Shown here: in pieces, positions 42,030 through 55,300 of the stretch | How positions within the stretch are numbered: position 1 is the first letter of the stretch | How the letters are laid out: each line of letters opens with the position of its first letter | Source: Rhynochetos jubatus | Taxonomy: Eukaryota; Chordata; Aves; Eurypygiformes; Rhynochetidae | DNA length: 64,000 bases | Direction: 5' to 3' | NCBI GenBank assembly: GCA_027574665.1 | Contig: CM050657.1 | Location: forward strand, 15,078,404 to 15,142,403 | Position numbers and translations under genes: made by a program | Notes under the pieces: generated by a model | Database searches by the model: none | What the model was told of the DNA's origin: nothing | The model's input: only the letters and a program-made list of their open reading frames with translations

Positions 42030-43330
42030 GAAGAGCGACGGGGTGTGGGGAGCGGGGATGGGGAGAAAAGCGCAGAGCCTGTGGCTTTTGGAGCTGGTAC
42101 GTGCGCGGTTGAAGGGGCCGTGGTGTGTGGGAAGGTGGAAAGAGCAGGGAGGGAATGAGGCTGGGGAACTGGAAGGGGCACTGGGGTGACAGCAGAGGGT
42201 AGTCGCGACGGGGACTCGGGGTTCGGAGGGAGGCCGCAGCTGGGGAGCACCAGGGTGGGTCGTTCTGTGGTCCTGGCGTGCGGCCGAGGCCCTGTGCGTG
42301 AGGGCCACCGGAGAGGTCTGGGCAGGGGTCGTGCCCGGTTCTGCGAGCTGTGCTCGGGGCCGTGGAGGTGTGAGGAGCGTGGGGAAGGCTGGGGGGCGTG
42401 TGAAGCAGACCCAGGGTGCGGGGGAGGCCCGGGGTGCACGGGGATGCCGGGAGCACGTGCGGCACGGGAATGACCGTGTGCCTGCGGCAGCGGGGAGGGA
42501 CGGGGCTGAGCGCCGGTCCGGTCCACCCCGGGGGAGGGGTGCGGGCCCACCCCGCGTCGCCGCCTGGGGGTCCCGGTCCGGGCTCGGGCTCGGTGCGCAG
42601 CGCGGTCCCCGCGTGGCGCCGGTTCCGGTTCCGGCGGGGCCGGGGCGGCGGGCGGGGGAGGAGCCGCGGGAGCCCGAGCTTGCGCTCTGGAGCCGGGCGG
42701 CGCTGGGACCCGGAGAACAAGGGGCGCGGGGGGGACCGGGCGCGCGGAGGCCGCAGCCGGGCCGGGGCGCGGGCGGGGGCCGGGGCCGAGGCCGAGGCGG
42801 CGGCCGGGGGTCGCGGGCCGGGCCGGGGGGCGGAGGAGGCGGCGGAGGAGGCCTGGCTGCCGGGCAGGGGCGCCATGGCGGCGGCCGAGACGAAGATCAT
42901 TTACCACCTGGACGAGCAGGAGACGCCGTACCTGGTAAAGCTGCCGATCCCGGCCGAGCGCGTCACCCTCGGCGACTTCAAGGGCCTCCTCAACCGCCCC
43001 AACTACAAGTTCTACTTCAAGTCCATGGACGACGACTTCGGGTGAGCGCGGACCCGGGCCCGGCCCGCCGACCGCCGGGGGGTGGGGTGGGGGGAGCTCC
43101 CCGGGCCCACGCGTGGCTCCGGTGGGCCTCTCTGGGGAGCTGCGGAGGGCCCCGCGTTGGGGGGGGTGTGGGGGGCTGCGCGGGCCTGGCGGGGGGGACA
43201 CCCCCCCGCGCACTGCTGGGGGGCTGGGGTTGGCCTCCCGCCTGCCTGGGTTGGGGGGGGGGGTGTCCCCGGGGTGCGGTGGTGCCCTTTGGGACTGCCC
43301 CTCCCGTGCCCGGTGTGTGGAAGGGGACCC
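42030..43330. promoter_or_regulatory. CpG island, DVL3 promoter and exon 1
   Basis: Extremely G+C- and CpG-rich block covering the DVL3 5' UTR, exon 1 and the first part of intron 1. Tandem TTCCGG ETS half-sites lie at 42623-42628 and 42629-42634. No TATA box is seen. Minus-strand and plus-strand frames of up to 524 codons here are Pro/Arg/Gly/Ala-rich chance frames. Confidence 0.85.
42875..43041 (+). CDS. DVL3: DVL3 coding exon 1 (residues 1-56), DIX domain N-terminal part
   Basis: Dishevelled-3 is a cytosolic scaffold that relays Frizzled signals to the canonical (beta-catenin) and planar-polarity Wnt branches; it polymerises through its DIX domain. The exon starts [20 protein letters not shown] and continues [20 protein letters not shown], then [22 protein letters not shown], together with RPNYKF spacing, distinguishes DVL3 from DVL1/DVL2 (MDQDFG). 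The conserved Tyr19 of ETPYLVK corresponds to the DIX polymer-interface tyrosine of the family. The start codon sits in an optimal GCGCCATGG context; the mammalian protein begins MGETK, so two extra alanines are present here. The exon ends in phase 2 at donor GTGAGC. The upstream frame is open to 42416 with an in-frame ATG at 42470, but alignment supports 42875. Confidence 0.97.
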
Positions 43331-46300
43331 TCATCCACCCTCAAACCCCATGGCTTTGCCTTGGGGGGGCAGGGAGGGTGCCCCCCTCGTGCTTTGCCTG
43401 GGGCAGTGACCCCACGGGCACGTGCTGCACCCCCAGTTACCTCGGGTTGGGGGGGGTGTGGTACCCCCCATGCACCTTCTCTGGGGCTGGTGGTCCCCGT
43501 GCGCCGCTTCTGCGGGCAGCCCCCCATTCTCCCTGCCGTACACCCCCTCCGGGGGAAGCTGCTCCCTGCTATCCCCTTTGTGGGGGAGCTGGTGGCATCT
43601 GCCACGCGCCTTCTCTAGGGCTGCACCCCCACGTCAGCCAGAGGCACCTTGGAGGGGACTGTCACCCCCTCCCCGTGCTCACGAGGCTTGGGCAGCACCA
43701 TGTTGGAGAGGGTATCCCCCAGTGCAGCCCACCTTGGGGTGTGCAGGGCTGGCCTCCCCGCGCGCATCCTGCTGGGGGTTGCCGTTCCCCATCTAAAGGG
43801 CCTCGGCATCTCCCGCTCTGCCCGCCTGGGGAGGGTGCTCCTCGTTCCCGCCGCCAAGAGGGTGTGGGGTAGTGGCCCCTCCATCAGCCCTTCTCAGGGA
43901 ATGGATTTGGGGACAGTTTTGTTCTCCTAACATCCATTTTGGGGAGGGCCATCCATTTTGGCAGCTCTGTGCTCCGCATAGCATCTTTGGGAAGAATGGG
44001 TAAAGGGGACCCGCTCCCTCCTTCCCTGCCTCGGGGCAGAAGGAGTGAGAGCTGCCCACCTCTGGCCAAGGAGCGTACAAGACCTGCTGTACCCACATAC
44101 ACGTCCCGTGCTCGATGTAATGTGTCCCATGCCGGATCTCTGGGATGGGTCTGTGTAGAAGAGGGGCGCAGCCCTGCCTCGTCCCCCATCTCCTGTGGGC
44201 AGCTCTCTTCCAACACTGCTATTCTCATCGCTCCCTTTGGTTCTGTCCATCGCGTGTGGCTGTTGGGCGGTGAGGAGCTACGTTCCGTCCCTTGTTTGGA
44301 CGGTTGGACCGACTGACCTGGGGACCCTGAGTCTCCTCTCTTCATAAAGTCGGTTCTGGGCAGCAAGCACCGTGTGAAGCCAGGTCACTGTAAGACCCTT
44401 TGTGTCCACACTGTTTTGTCCAGAGTCTTCCTGCATCTGACTCTCGCCCAGCCTTTTTGAGAACCTCCGTTTCCATCCTGGGAACGTAGCTTCTCTTGGC
44501 TTCCATAACGTGTGACCCTTTACCATTCCCAGCACTTGGGTAGTGGAAAGAGTTGCATGATAGTCCTTCCTCTGGATTTCCCCCCTGCCCCGAAGATTTA
44601 GTGTTTACAGTTGGTCTTGTGTGTGGAGTCTGGGGCTGCAAAAAGCTTTCAGTTTTATAGTCTTCCTAGTGTCTTCGTCTTGCGCCAAATACCTCCCTGG
44701 GCTGTGATCTTGGCTCGTACCCTGCATTGAACAGGGCTGGGCCTGTTCGGGGCTTGGATGGGGATCGGTGTGGCTGCCTCGGCAGGGGTGCTCTCCTTTC
44801 TGCAGCCAAATTATCCCAGTGCCCAGGTTCCCGTTAGCTTGGGAGGTGCCAGCTTTCAAATGAGGCTTGAAAGTTGGAGTCACTCCTTTGACCACAGTCT
44901 GGGATGCTTTGCCTCCCTAAATTTCTCCTGACCCAGTGGAGAGCTTGAGTGCTGAGAAGCTTCCCCGTTCTCTCCAGGCAAATAGAAGTCTCCAGCCCTC
45001 ATTTTCCATAAATTTCCTCAGCGATATCAGTTGTCTGCGGATCGTTTCCTGTCCCTCAGCTGTTGAGTAGCGTTGGGTGCTACGAAACAGCTGCCTCTCC
45101 CCGTCTCGGAGGGGACCATGTTCATTGGTGGGAGAAGCGAATTCTCCGTGCGTGCTGTTTGTAAACAAATGCTTTGGGATCCTTTGAAATGTTGTTCTTG
45201 AAGTGAATTCAAACTTGTCTTGAATGAAACATTGCCATGTGGGTGGGAGAGTGTCTGCGTAACTATAAACACAGTTTAATAATAAATAGCAGTGTCTCGC
45301 GTTGGGAAGAGGGGTCTGGTGGCAGCAAAGTTCTGTGCTGTGCTTTTTCATCCTCCTCTGTTTCTTTAAGGCTCCACAAGAGGAGGCAGATGGTAGATTA
45401 ATGAAACTCAATGATAAAGCGGCACGGGGAGTCGTTGGGGGTGAAAATCAGCCAGGAAGACGCAGCGAGATTGGTTGCGTCAGAAATGCATGGGATGAGA
45501 TTTTTTGTAGGGATGGATTCAGCTAATTCCTCTGGAAGGGAAGGTGCAGCTGAGAGGGGTCGCAGGCTGCGTGTGGGCAGCCTGTCCCTCGGCCAATTCC
45601 TACGTGATGAGCCGCGCGGTTGGAGCAGTGCGTGGCAAGGCCTTGTGTGGAGCGGAGGGGAGAAGGCCTCTCGTGGTGCCACCATGGATGCAGCACTGGG
45701 AAAGCTGCCTTTGCTCCTTTCCAGGGAGCTGAAGAGCGTGCTGGTGGTTGGCTGGAGCGTGGAGATTGAGGGGGGAGACAGCCAGAGCAGTCCAGCTGCA
45801 GCCTTGTCTCTGGGAAGCTCTGGAGCCCCAGGCACCACTCAAAATAGAATCAAAGAACCGTAGAATCGTTTAGGTTGAAAAAGACCTTTAAGATCATCGA
45901 GTCCAACCGAAATACTTTGCGATCCGTGGTAATCGGTGTCCAGGAGAGAGCAAGCCGTTGGTCTGCAGGGAGGGACAGGGATGGAAGGGTGGGAGGCACC
46001 TCAGCTGCGTGATTGCAAAGGCCTGGTCAATTAGTGAAAACCAGGAGGACATTAAGGATGGCTGCGTTCAGAAGCTGTGTGCCGAGGAAGGCGTTGCACT
46101 CACGTGTGTCCCTCTCAGCCCCTGGCCTGGCTTGTGCTGGGCTGGTTCTTGTCGGTTGGGCAGTGTCCAGAAGCAGTACCCAGGGTAAAGCCGCTGCGTG
46201 AAAGAGGTGAGCTATGGACAGTGGATGGCCTTAGGGCAGCTGATCAACAGAGAGGAGACCTGCAGATCCCACCGCTCGTGCTTTTTGTCAGCGATTGGAC

Positions 46301-49300
46301 CTTTTGTGGAATCCCTGTGGCACAAGACTAAATTCTCCTCTCATTTCTTGGGAATGGAGGCATCCCATCTTCCGGGCCAGCTGGAGCAAGATGTGATCCG
46401 ACATTTCCTCTCACCTCCGTTGCCCAGACTGAATCTGTTTCTCCCTCTTCCTAGGCTGTGGATCTCCAGCCTGCCATTCCCTTCAACTCACCCCATCCCC
46501 AAGGCAGCATTACAGCCGCAGTCTTGGTGTGTGGGATTTTTCATTCTTTTGTTTATCTTGTTAATATTTGTTTGCTCTGAGAATCAGGGCAGTGATGGAG
46601 CAGCTTCACTGTTTACTTACATCTCCTTGGAAATGTGAACCGAGGCTCCCCTGGGTGGCTGTGGAGTTGTGAGGCTGTGCCAGGAGTTAAGCCTAGCCAA
46701 AGTGCTCAGCCCCACATTAAGAAGACCCCAGAATGGTGTCACCTCTAGGTGGGATGGAGAAGAAATGAGAAGTTTTCATGCCCCTGATCCTGGGGAGAGG
46801 AGCTGTGAGCAGCAGGAAGGCTGCAGCGTTTCGTTGCCCAGTCTACCCAGCATGTAGCAGGCAAATAGAGACTCCAGACTGAACCCGGTGGTGCGGAGCA
46901 GTGATGGGGGTACAGATATTTGTGCCCTTGTTGGCTTTGGGATTGCTGATCCCAGAACTGGAGCTGTGGAGGAGCTACGCAGACCGACGGTGGAAGTACC
47001 ATAGTGTTTGCTGGGACATGGGCTTCAGTGGCGTGTGAAGTGTTGCCTCCTGCCCAAGTACATCGTGAGACGTGTGCCTGTCTCTGGGCAGCACGGATCT
47101 TCTCGCCAGCCCGGTTGTGTGCGTGTTTGCCCCAGCTGAGCTACAGGGTTGACTTGTCATCTGGCCAAGTGACTGGTACAACTTGGGGGATGTTCTTATA
47201 TCAATTGAGATATGGTTTCTTTTGGCTCATTTTTTCCTTGTAACTAATGCTGCTTATTTTCTGTCAGTCAAAAGGTGTTCCCACAGGGTCATGCTAAAGT
47301 TAATTTAAACTTTTCAAAGCAGTTTCAGGTAAATGAGTGCAATTTGTACATCCAGGTAAGTCCTTAGCACCTGGCCCGAAGTTCTGTCTCATCTTCCCAT
47401 GAATCCTGCAGTGCCTGAAAGTTTGAATTTCTTCTGCGTGTGGAGAAAGCGCTTGGGTGAGCATTTTGCTTCTCTCCACTCGCCCACCTCTCCTCTTCCA
47501 GGCTGGAGAGCAGAAAGGACCGCTTCTCCTGCAAGGGGACCCACCCTCCCTCCGTCCCTGTCTCTGTGCCTGTTCTGCTCTGCCGGGGGGACGCCAGCAA
47601 CCCGAGGTGTGGTGGTGGGACAGCGCTACCTTTCCCACCGCTGCTGGTGTCTCCCTCTTGTAGGTCTCGATTCCGACTTCAGAGCGATGGTGAGTGATTC
47701 CTCGGTCTCAACTGTCAAGTGAAAATTGGAATCCAGCTAATCACTACGCCGGTATCTAATCCAGACCTGCTTAATTATCACCTGCTCTCCAAGGCCGGGT
47801 ACAAGGCAGTGATTAGGGCAGCGCTCTGGAGGCAGAACAAAGCGGGCGCTTCTGGAATTCCCAGCGCAGGGGTCAGATGCTGTTGGTATTTGGCGACCTC
47901 ATCTCTTGCACATGTGCATGGGGAAACGCGTTGACGCTCACTGAAAGGCTGAGTGATTTATTTTTATTGCAGGGTCTTTTTGAAATTGATGCCAGCGGTG
48001 ACTGTCCTTCTGGCTGGAAGTGCTTGGAGCCGGAGAAGGGATCCTAAGCTTAATAAGCAGTGTCAGTCCCTAAGCAGTGGTGAGCCGCTGGCATGGTGCC
48101 GCTGCCTTTCCTGCCAGCTCTTTGTAGTGTGAGTTGGGGGAGTTGTTTTATTTTGTTTTTTTGAACTTTATTTTTTAAATTTTGAGTTGGAAACTCTGCT
48201 GCCTGCAGGAGAGCTTTGCCTGTCCCATGCCTCTAGTGGAGAGTGCTTCCATGTCAGCATGGATTTCGTGCAGGGAGAGGTTGGCAAGAGGTCTGTGAGC
48301 AAAAGGGCCTCCAAAACTGCGTCTGACTCCCTTGCACGCTGACATCCTTTGCCCTGCTTCTGTCTGAGTGCCCGCATTGGCCTGGCTGTGAGGTGGCCGT
48401 CACTTTTCGTCATCTTCTGGCCAGTCCCTGTCCCTTCTGTGCAGAGGGCAGCACTCAGCCATTTGAGAGGGCACAGCACTCCATCTCTTGTGCTCCCTGC
48501 TCTGAAGGGTGCGTGGTGCCCTCCCTGCTCACAAGACATGCTGCCCTGATTAGCTAGGGTCCACCGGAGGTTACTTGTTGGATATTTTGCATGTAGGATA
48601 CAGCAGCCCGTGCCTCTGTCTCCTGGGCTGCTGAGGATTTGGCAGAGAGCTGCTAACCACTGTCTGCGCTTGCGGTGGGAAGTTCCTGTAATGCTGTCCG
48701 TGCTGGGGGGTGGCCCATCCACACGAGCTGGTCCTGGCTGTAGCTGCTGCTGGAGGCTGCTTCCAAGTGTCGTGGCGGCGGTGGTGGAGGAGCCACAGCC
48801 GTACCAGGGCTGGGGTGCAGATGGAGGGTTAGTCGATGGTATTCGCTCCTTCCCCGGGTTGTATTGTCTGCGCCTGGCAGAGTGTGTCCTGCTGTTCAGA
48901 CCCAGCTATTACTGACTCTGTAGGTGTCCGACTTTGTCTGTTGTGGTTGGAGCTGTGCTCCGAAGGCCACATTGGATGGCAGTCATAGCCTGGTTTCTTT
49001 GCCCAGGGGTGGCGTTCGCAAAGCCAACTTAGCCAAATTGGGCTGCAGACCAATTTCCCTGAGGCCTTGTCTGTACTACGCAAACAATGAAACTTTACAA
49101 CAGCTATTGAACTTGTTTGCAGCTAGAGCTGGTCAGAATTTTTTCTTTGACTGAATGTATTTTCTCCCAAAATATGGTGTTATGTTGAAGCCAGCATTTT
49201 TCTTGGCGAGGTAGTGTTTTCAATTATGTTTTTGATGGGATTGTTTCTTAATTTTAAGCCTCTCCTGTCATCTCTGAAAAAAAGAGAAAGAAGGGTCAAG

Positions 49301-52300
49301 GAACCTTTGCCCATCCATGAGAGCGCAGCTGTTTTGATGCAGTTCTGTGTTTTGAAATCATCTGGAGGACTCTGGTCCTCCAAATTCCTGCACAAAGCAA
49401 AAACCCTACCTCAGTGTCTCAGAAGTTGCCGTGAAGTAAATCTGTGCTCCCTGTCTGTGGTGCAGCTGTGCTCCACCGTGGTTTGGTCTCTGAGGTCAAG
49501 GCCAAACACCAATAGAAATGGCTCATAAACCACCATAATCTGGGTTGCGACCTGAGCGTTGTTGGTTGTTACGGGATGACAGTGGTGCCCCCATTGCTTG
49601 GGCTTCTGGTTCCTGCTGAAATACAACTTCTGAGTGTTTCATGTAGAGCTTGGCCGTTCCCAAATCCCAAACCTCGTCTCACCTGCAGAATGGGTAGTGG
49701 ATCTTCCGGGTCGTGGCCTAAGGAGGGATGTTCCTTCCTATGTGGCTCTGGTGAGGGCAGGACGGGCAGCTGGGAAGCAGCGTTCCCTAATGGGCTCTCA
49801 GGAGGAAGGTGCTGCGTTATGGGGATGGAGGCAGATGGCCCACGAGCCCAAGGCCCGTGTAGTCAGAGCACTGAGCCTTCAGTAAGTGCCTCTCCAGCGT
49901 GCTCCTGGCCTCCTTCACCTGTGATTTCCCCACCCACTCGCCCAGCAGGCAGAGATGTTTCGATCTGCAGCCCTGTGGCCTCAACTCTTGGAGGTGGAGG
50001 TAGTTACCCACCACCATGTTTTTGGGGATGCTCAGGGAGGAAAAGCACTGTGAGTATAAGCAAAGAAAATACGGTTTCCCCCCCTCCAGCTTTTCTGCTG
50101 CACAGATGTGTTTGGCTTCAGTCCTGTCTCAGGGTGGGCATCAGGCCCTCCATCTAGACTTGAAGGCTGTATGTGTAGAGGTGCAGGGAGCACAGTTAAA
50201 ATTCCTCAAGTCCTTTTTGAGCTCATGGTACTTCAGGCAGTGGGAAGCCTCTTGCGTGTCTGCACAGCCGTTGCGGAACTGTTCTGAGCTGAGGGTATCT
50301 GCTGTAATGAAGCGCTGCTCCTCCACCCTTGACTGCATCCAGATAGATATAACAGTGTTGTGGTTTAGGATATTTGATCTGCGTAAAAGCCCACGACGGA
50401 GAGCTGGGCTCGCAGAACACAGCGGAGACTGCGCCTGCAGGAAATTGCCTTCATGTTGTCGCACCAGCTTTGCATCGCGCTGCACATCTGATGAGGCAGC
50501 AGTCAGAGCTGTGTGTTTTTGGTGTTTCCTATTGATTTCCTCTGCTCCCCATCCCTTGTTTGTTATTCGGAGCCTGCCCTTCTGACCTGTGCTGGGTGGA
50601 TGGTGGTTTTCCAGAATGGGGATGTGGCACCACGTGGCTGTTACTGTTTGTCCTGGTGCTGCTGGCTTGTTAGGCAGCAGCTGTTAAGTAAAAACTTAAT
50701 CCTGCCAGTGGCTGCCTTGGAAATTTTTGGACTAAATCCTTTTGTGAAGGCGTTAAAGTAAGGTACGAATCTGGGATTTAGTCTAATCTCTGTGACTTCG
50801 CCTGCTTTGTCCGTGTGCTTATCTATGTAATGCCATAGCGGCCTTAGCAAAGCATGTGAGCTCTTGGGCCGTGAATATCCCTGTCTCCAAGGTCTGCGTT
50901 CGTTTGCAGAGCTGCAGTGTTAGCGTCTCCCTGAGCCCCTGCTCTCAAGCTCTTGGTTTCACTTGTTTCTATCACGGTGTTATGGCCGTAGCACTGATAT
51001 TGAGCCTGTCCAGGAATGGGTTGGAATTCTCTGGAGGCTTTGGCAGGCAGAGATGCCTGGCGCTGACCTTCCTGTGCTGTGTAATCCTGTATCGCAGTGG
51101 AGGGTTGGGACTGTTGTGGTTGTTCTATCAGTTATTTGTTAAGGGAGACGTGCCAGGGGCACTGTTTTTCCAGTCATGGCTAGCTATTGAAGGCAGCAGA
51201 AGCAGGATTTGGGTACCCTGCTCCACCAAGTCCTCTGTGTTGGTTATCCCCTCACTGGGGCATCTGCCCCTGTGTCTTGTTGGCTAAAATTTGTGATCTT
51301 GCGAGAACTGGAGGAGAAGAAGATACAGTGAGTGGGGATTGAATCGCTGCAGTGGGAGTCTGTCCTCCTGGTCCCAGCTGAAGACATGAGCTGAACGGGG
51401 GAAGGCTTCCTTGCATGACTTGGAGCAGAGATCCATTTCTGGAGAGCTGGCACCGGCTGCTGTGTGGGAAGGTCTTTCCTCTGCTGGTTTTTGACCTGCC
51501 CCTAGGGTTTGGAGAGGAATTTATTTGCTACGTGGCCCCTCTGATCGCTGGCAGCTGTCTCTGTGATAGGCTGGGAATTCATGGTCTGGGTAACAGGCTG
51601 TGGGCTTTTCTTTGTGATGGCTGGCAGCTCCTGCCATGTACAGGCTGGTTCTAAGGACGCTGAGAGTCTGCTAGAGGGGTCTGTAGTTCGGGAGCTCTGG
51701 CTTGGCATGGATTATCCTAGCAGGAAAGCTGGTGCTAGCACATTAGCCTGCCCATTTGCTGAGCTTCGTCTTTTCCCCTCAGCATTGCTCTGACCTGTTC
51801 TGACCTGCCTGAGATTCACGGCCCTTCTGTGTCTCACCATCTGCGAGCAAACAGGTTGTCCCCTGCGCGCCGCGCTGTGCCGCGCCACCATTGTTGGCAG
51901 CCGGAGCGGTGCCACGAGTGCGGTGCCAAACCTGGCGCTGTGGCAGGGCAGGCGGGAGGCTGCTGCTGTGCTGAGGGCTGAGCGCTGGGGTGGCCCTGGG
52001 GTGCAGCAGCTCCTCAGATCCAAGCTTTTTTCAGAAGCTGTGATGGATATGCAAACTCTGTACTTGGGTTTGCATATGGCTAACAAGCTGTCCCAGTTCA
52101 TTCAGCCCTGCCTAGCTCAACCAGTATTTTAGTGCCATTTGCAGAGGCTTGCCTGTGGGCCCAGCTGAGGCTGTGCTATACTGGAAGCCCATATAGGGGC
52201 TTAATGCAGGAAGTTTTGCCATGGCACTGTCTTCATTTGAATTTTTTCTTATTGCCTTTTGTAGCTCTGAGAAGGGTGGATTTTCATGGATGTAGCTGCA

Positions 52301-55300
52301 CTGCTGAGTCCCTTATGGCAGACCTCCCAGTTATTTTAGACTTGGAGCTGGTACATGCACCTCTGGGTCCCGAAAGGACTCCTGTGAGATGGACTTTCCT
52401 TGCAGAACAAAAATGTTTGATTTCAGCTGGAGCCAAAAGTTTGGGAAAACTCTTAAGATTATTCCCTGCCCAGGCATCCTGGAAGCAGCAGTGGAGTTTT
52501 GGGGTGGCAACATCTGCTTCAGCTTAGGGTACGCTCTGTTTGGGTTTCCCTGCGGCAGCTCTGACTTACCACAGAAGTATGTAACATCTATACCGGGTGT
52601 ACACGTTGGGTCTGGTGTGTCTGAGCTGGGTCAGACTCGTGCAGCATGTGTCTGTGCTGCTGAATCCCCCACGCAGAAACACGGGAGCCTACTACAGCAG
52701 TCTTTTTTTTTTTTCTTCACTATTGCCACTGTGGGACACTTTAAAAATCTCTCGATCCCTTCGTACGACGTTACCTTTGGTGCAGTTGGTACCTGTGCTC
52801 TGGTAACAGGAAGCTGTGTGGCCCACGTGCTGTTCCATGAAGTGACATGTGGAGACTGTCAGGCCAAGGTATCTGCAGGGACCAGGTGAGCTCTTGGTCG
52901 GTCAACACACGGTGCTGGCACAAAGTGCTTGTGGTGACTTTACGTGTGACTAAAGGAGAGATGCTTCATGGGGATTTGATGTCAGTATCACCATAATTAG
53001 GAAGCTCAAAATCAGGATCTTGTTGTGACTTGACTTACCAGCAGATCCACAGACATGGGGAATGGCCCTGTTGCCGTAGTAATGTGTGATGAGTCTTTCT
53101 GGGCCGCCACTGGGAACAGTTAATGTGTAGAGTGACCAGTTCAACGCAGTTACTGAGTTCGTGGCATATTTACGGACTGCAGACTGGTTGTGCTGCCTTC
53201 GGCTGTTCTTCTCCATCCCTGCGGAGTTGAACCTGGGAATTGGCAGCTGTGCTTTTGAGACCCTCCACAAGAGGAACGTTTCACGTCACGTGTGATGGTG
53301 ACTTCTGGAGGTCACTGACCGTTATCCAGCCTTGGGTGCAGTTGTCAGAGATGGCAGGTGGGAAGGTTTTCAGTGGTATGTGACAGGGTCAGGCCCGCGA
53401 GTTCACGGTGTCAAAGAAAAGCAGCAGCTCTGGGTTGGACTTGGTCCTGCAGATGTGGGGTATGTTGCTGTAGTAATCCAAAGCACCGTCCTCTTCTAAA
53501 CTGTGGGGAAACTTACCCTCTTGTTGAAAAGGCTGCTGATCCCTGGTGTAGAGGTGAGGCCTGGCAGGGTCTAGACTAAGTTCTGTACATGACACAGACT
53601 AATGCCTGTCATCTCTTATAGCTGGGCTGCTGAAACAGAAAAGCCTGGCTGCTTGCAGAAAATGCCTTCCATCCAGATCGAGACCATGGCCTGTGCCCTG
53701 CTTCAGTAAACCTCTGACACTCCTTTGCAGTCTTAGGCAGGTGATGGTCTCCTGACTGCCTAGATATTGCTTTGTTCAGTGGAACATCCATCAGGTGTCA
53801 AGGCGAGTCCTGTGGGCCAGGGCTTTCATAAAGGGAGGAAAAAAGTGAGTATTTTTATTGCTGAGAGTAAGCCAGCAGCACGATGGAGAGAGCTCACATT
53901 TTCCCTGCTTCTTGTCTAATCAGATTCCTTTTATTTCACAGTAACTGACTGGCTTCTGGTTTAGGGCTCTCATCCACTTTCTGGACCTCTAGTTGAGTGA
54001 GTTGTGTACCAGCACGTGCTTGATTTGGTTGGGGCTGGAGCATCTTTCTTGTCTCTTTCTTCCAGCAGTTGAACAGTATTTGCTGGTGTCATGGTTTAGG
54101 CCCAGCCAGCAACTCAGCCCCACGCAGCCGCTCGCTCACTCTTCTCAGTGGGATGGGAAGGAGAAAATGTAAGGAAAGGCTGGTGGGTTGAGACAGGGAC
54201 AGAGAGGGGTCCCTCACCAGTTATGGTCACGGGCAAAACAGACTCAAACTGGGGAAAAAAATCAATGTAGTTACCAACCAAATCAGAGTAGGGTAATGAG
54301 AAAATAAACCCAGATCTTCCCCCAACTCTCCCATCATTCTGGGCTCAGCTTTGCTCCCCATTTCTCTGCCTCCTCCCCTCCAGCAGCACAGGGCGATGGG
54401 GAATGGGGGTTGTGCTCAGTCCATCACACGTTGTCTCTGCTGCTCCTTCCTCCTCAGGGGAGGATCCTCACACTCTGCCTCTGCTCCAGCCTGGAGTCCC
54501 TCCCACGGGAGACAGCCCTGCACCAGCTTCTCCAGTGTGAGAGTCCTTCCCATGGGCTGCAGTTCCTCACAAACTGCTCCAGTGTGGGTCCCCCCCAGGC
54601 CATCCCTCAGGAGCAGCCTGCTCCAGCCTGGGTCCCCCATGGTGCCACAAGCCCTTCCAACAATCTGCTCTGGTGTGGGGTCCTCCCCGGGCTGCAGGCG
54701 GTCTCTGCTCCCCTGTGACCCTCCATGGCTGCAGGGCACAGCCTGCCCTCTCCCCACGGGCTGCAGGGGAACCTCTGCTCCGGGCATCTCCTCCCCACCT
54801 TTCCTCACTGACCTGGGTGTCTGCCTGGTCGTCTCTCTCATCCCACTCCTCTTTCTGCTGCAGGTTTTCTTTGTTTTTCCCTCTTAAATATGTTATCCCA
54901 GCAGCACTGCCACCATTGCTGGTGGGCTCTGCCTTGGCTAGAGAGGTGGGTCTGACTTGGAGCTGGGGAAGCTTCTAGGCAGCTCCTCACAGGAGCTGGC
55001 CCGGTAGCCCCGTTCTGCTACCGAAACCCCACCACACAAACCCAACACAGCTTGTCTGTGGGGTGATGGCTGGGGGGCAAGCTTGGCTGGCCTGGTAAAG
55101 GATGCATGGTAGAGGGTTGCCCTTGGATTGTTCAAGGGCTTGACCTTGTGTTTTGAAAGGAGTTTGGTGAAGAGGAGGGGTATTAGCTGAAATAAATGAA
55201 GTACACAAAAGGCTACTAAAATGTGCTCTGCTTGCTGTCTCTCTGTACAGGGAACTTCTTGTACCATCCCCTGCATCTGCCGTCAAAAGCAGGAGACCGG

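Noticed and set aside
41918..43872. 431-codon minus-strand and 524-codon plus-strand frames over the DVL3 promoter
   Set aside because: Stop-poor because of extreme G+C content; they overlap the true DVL3 exon in other frames and have low-complexity Pro/Arg/Gly sequence.
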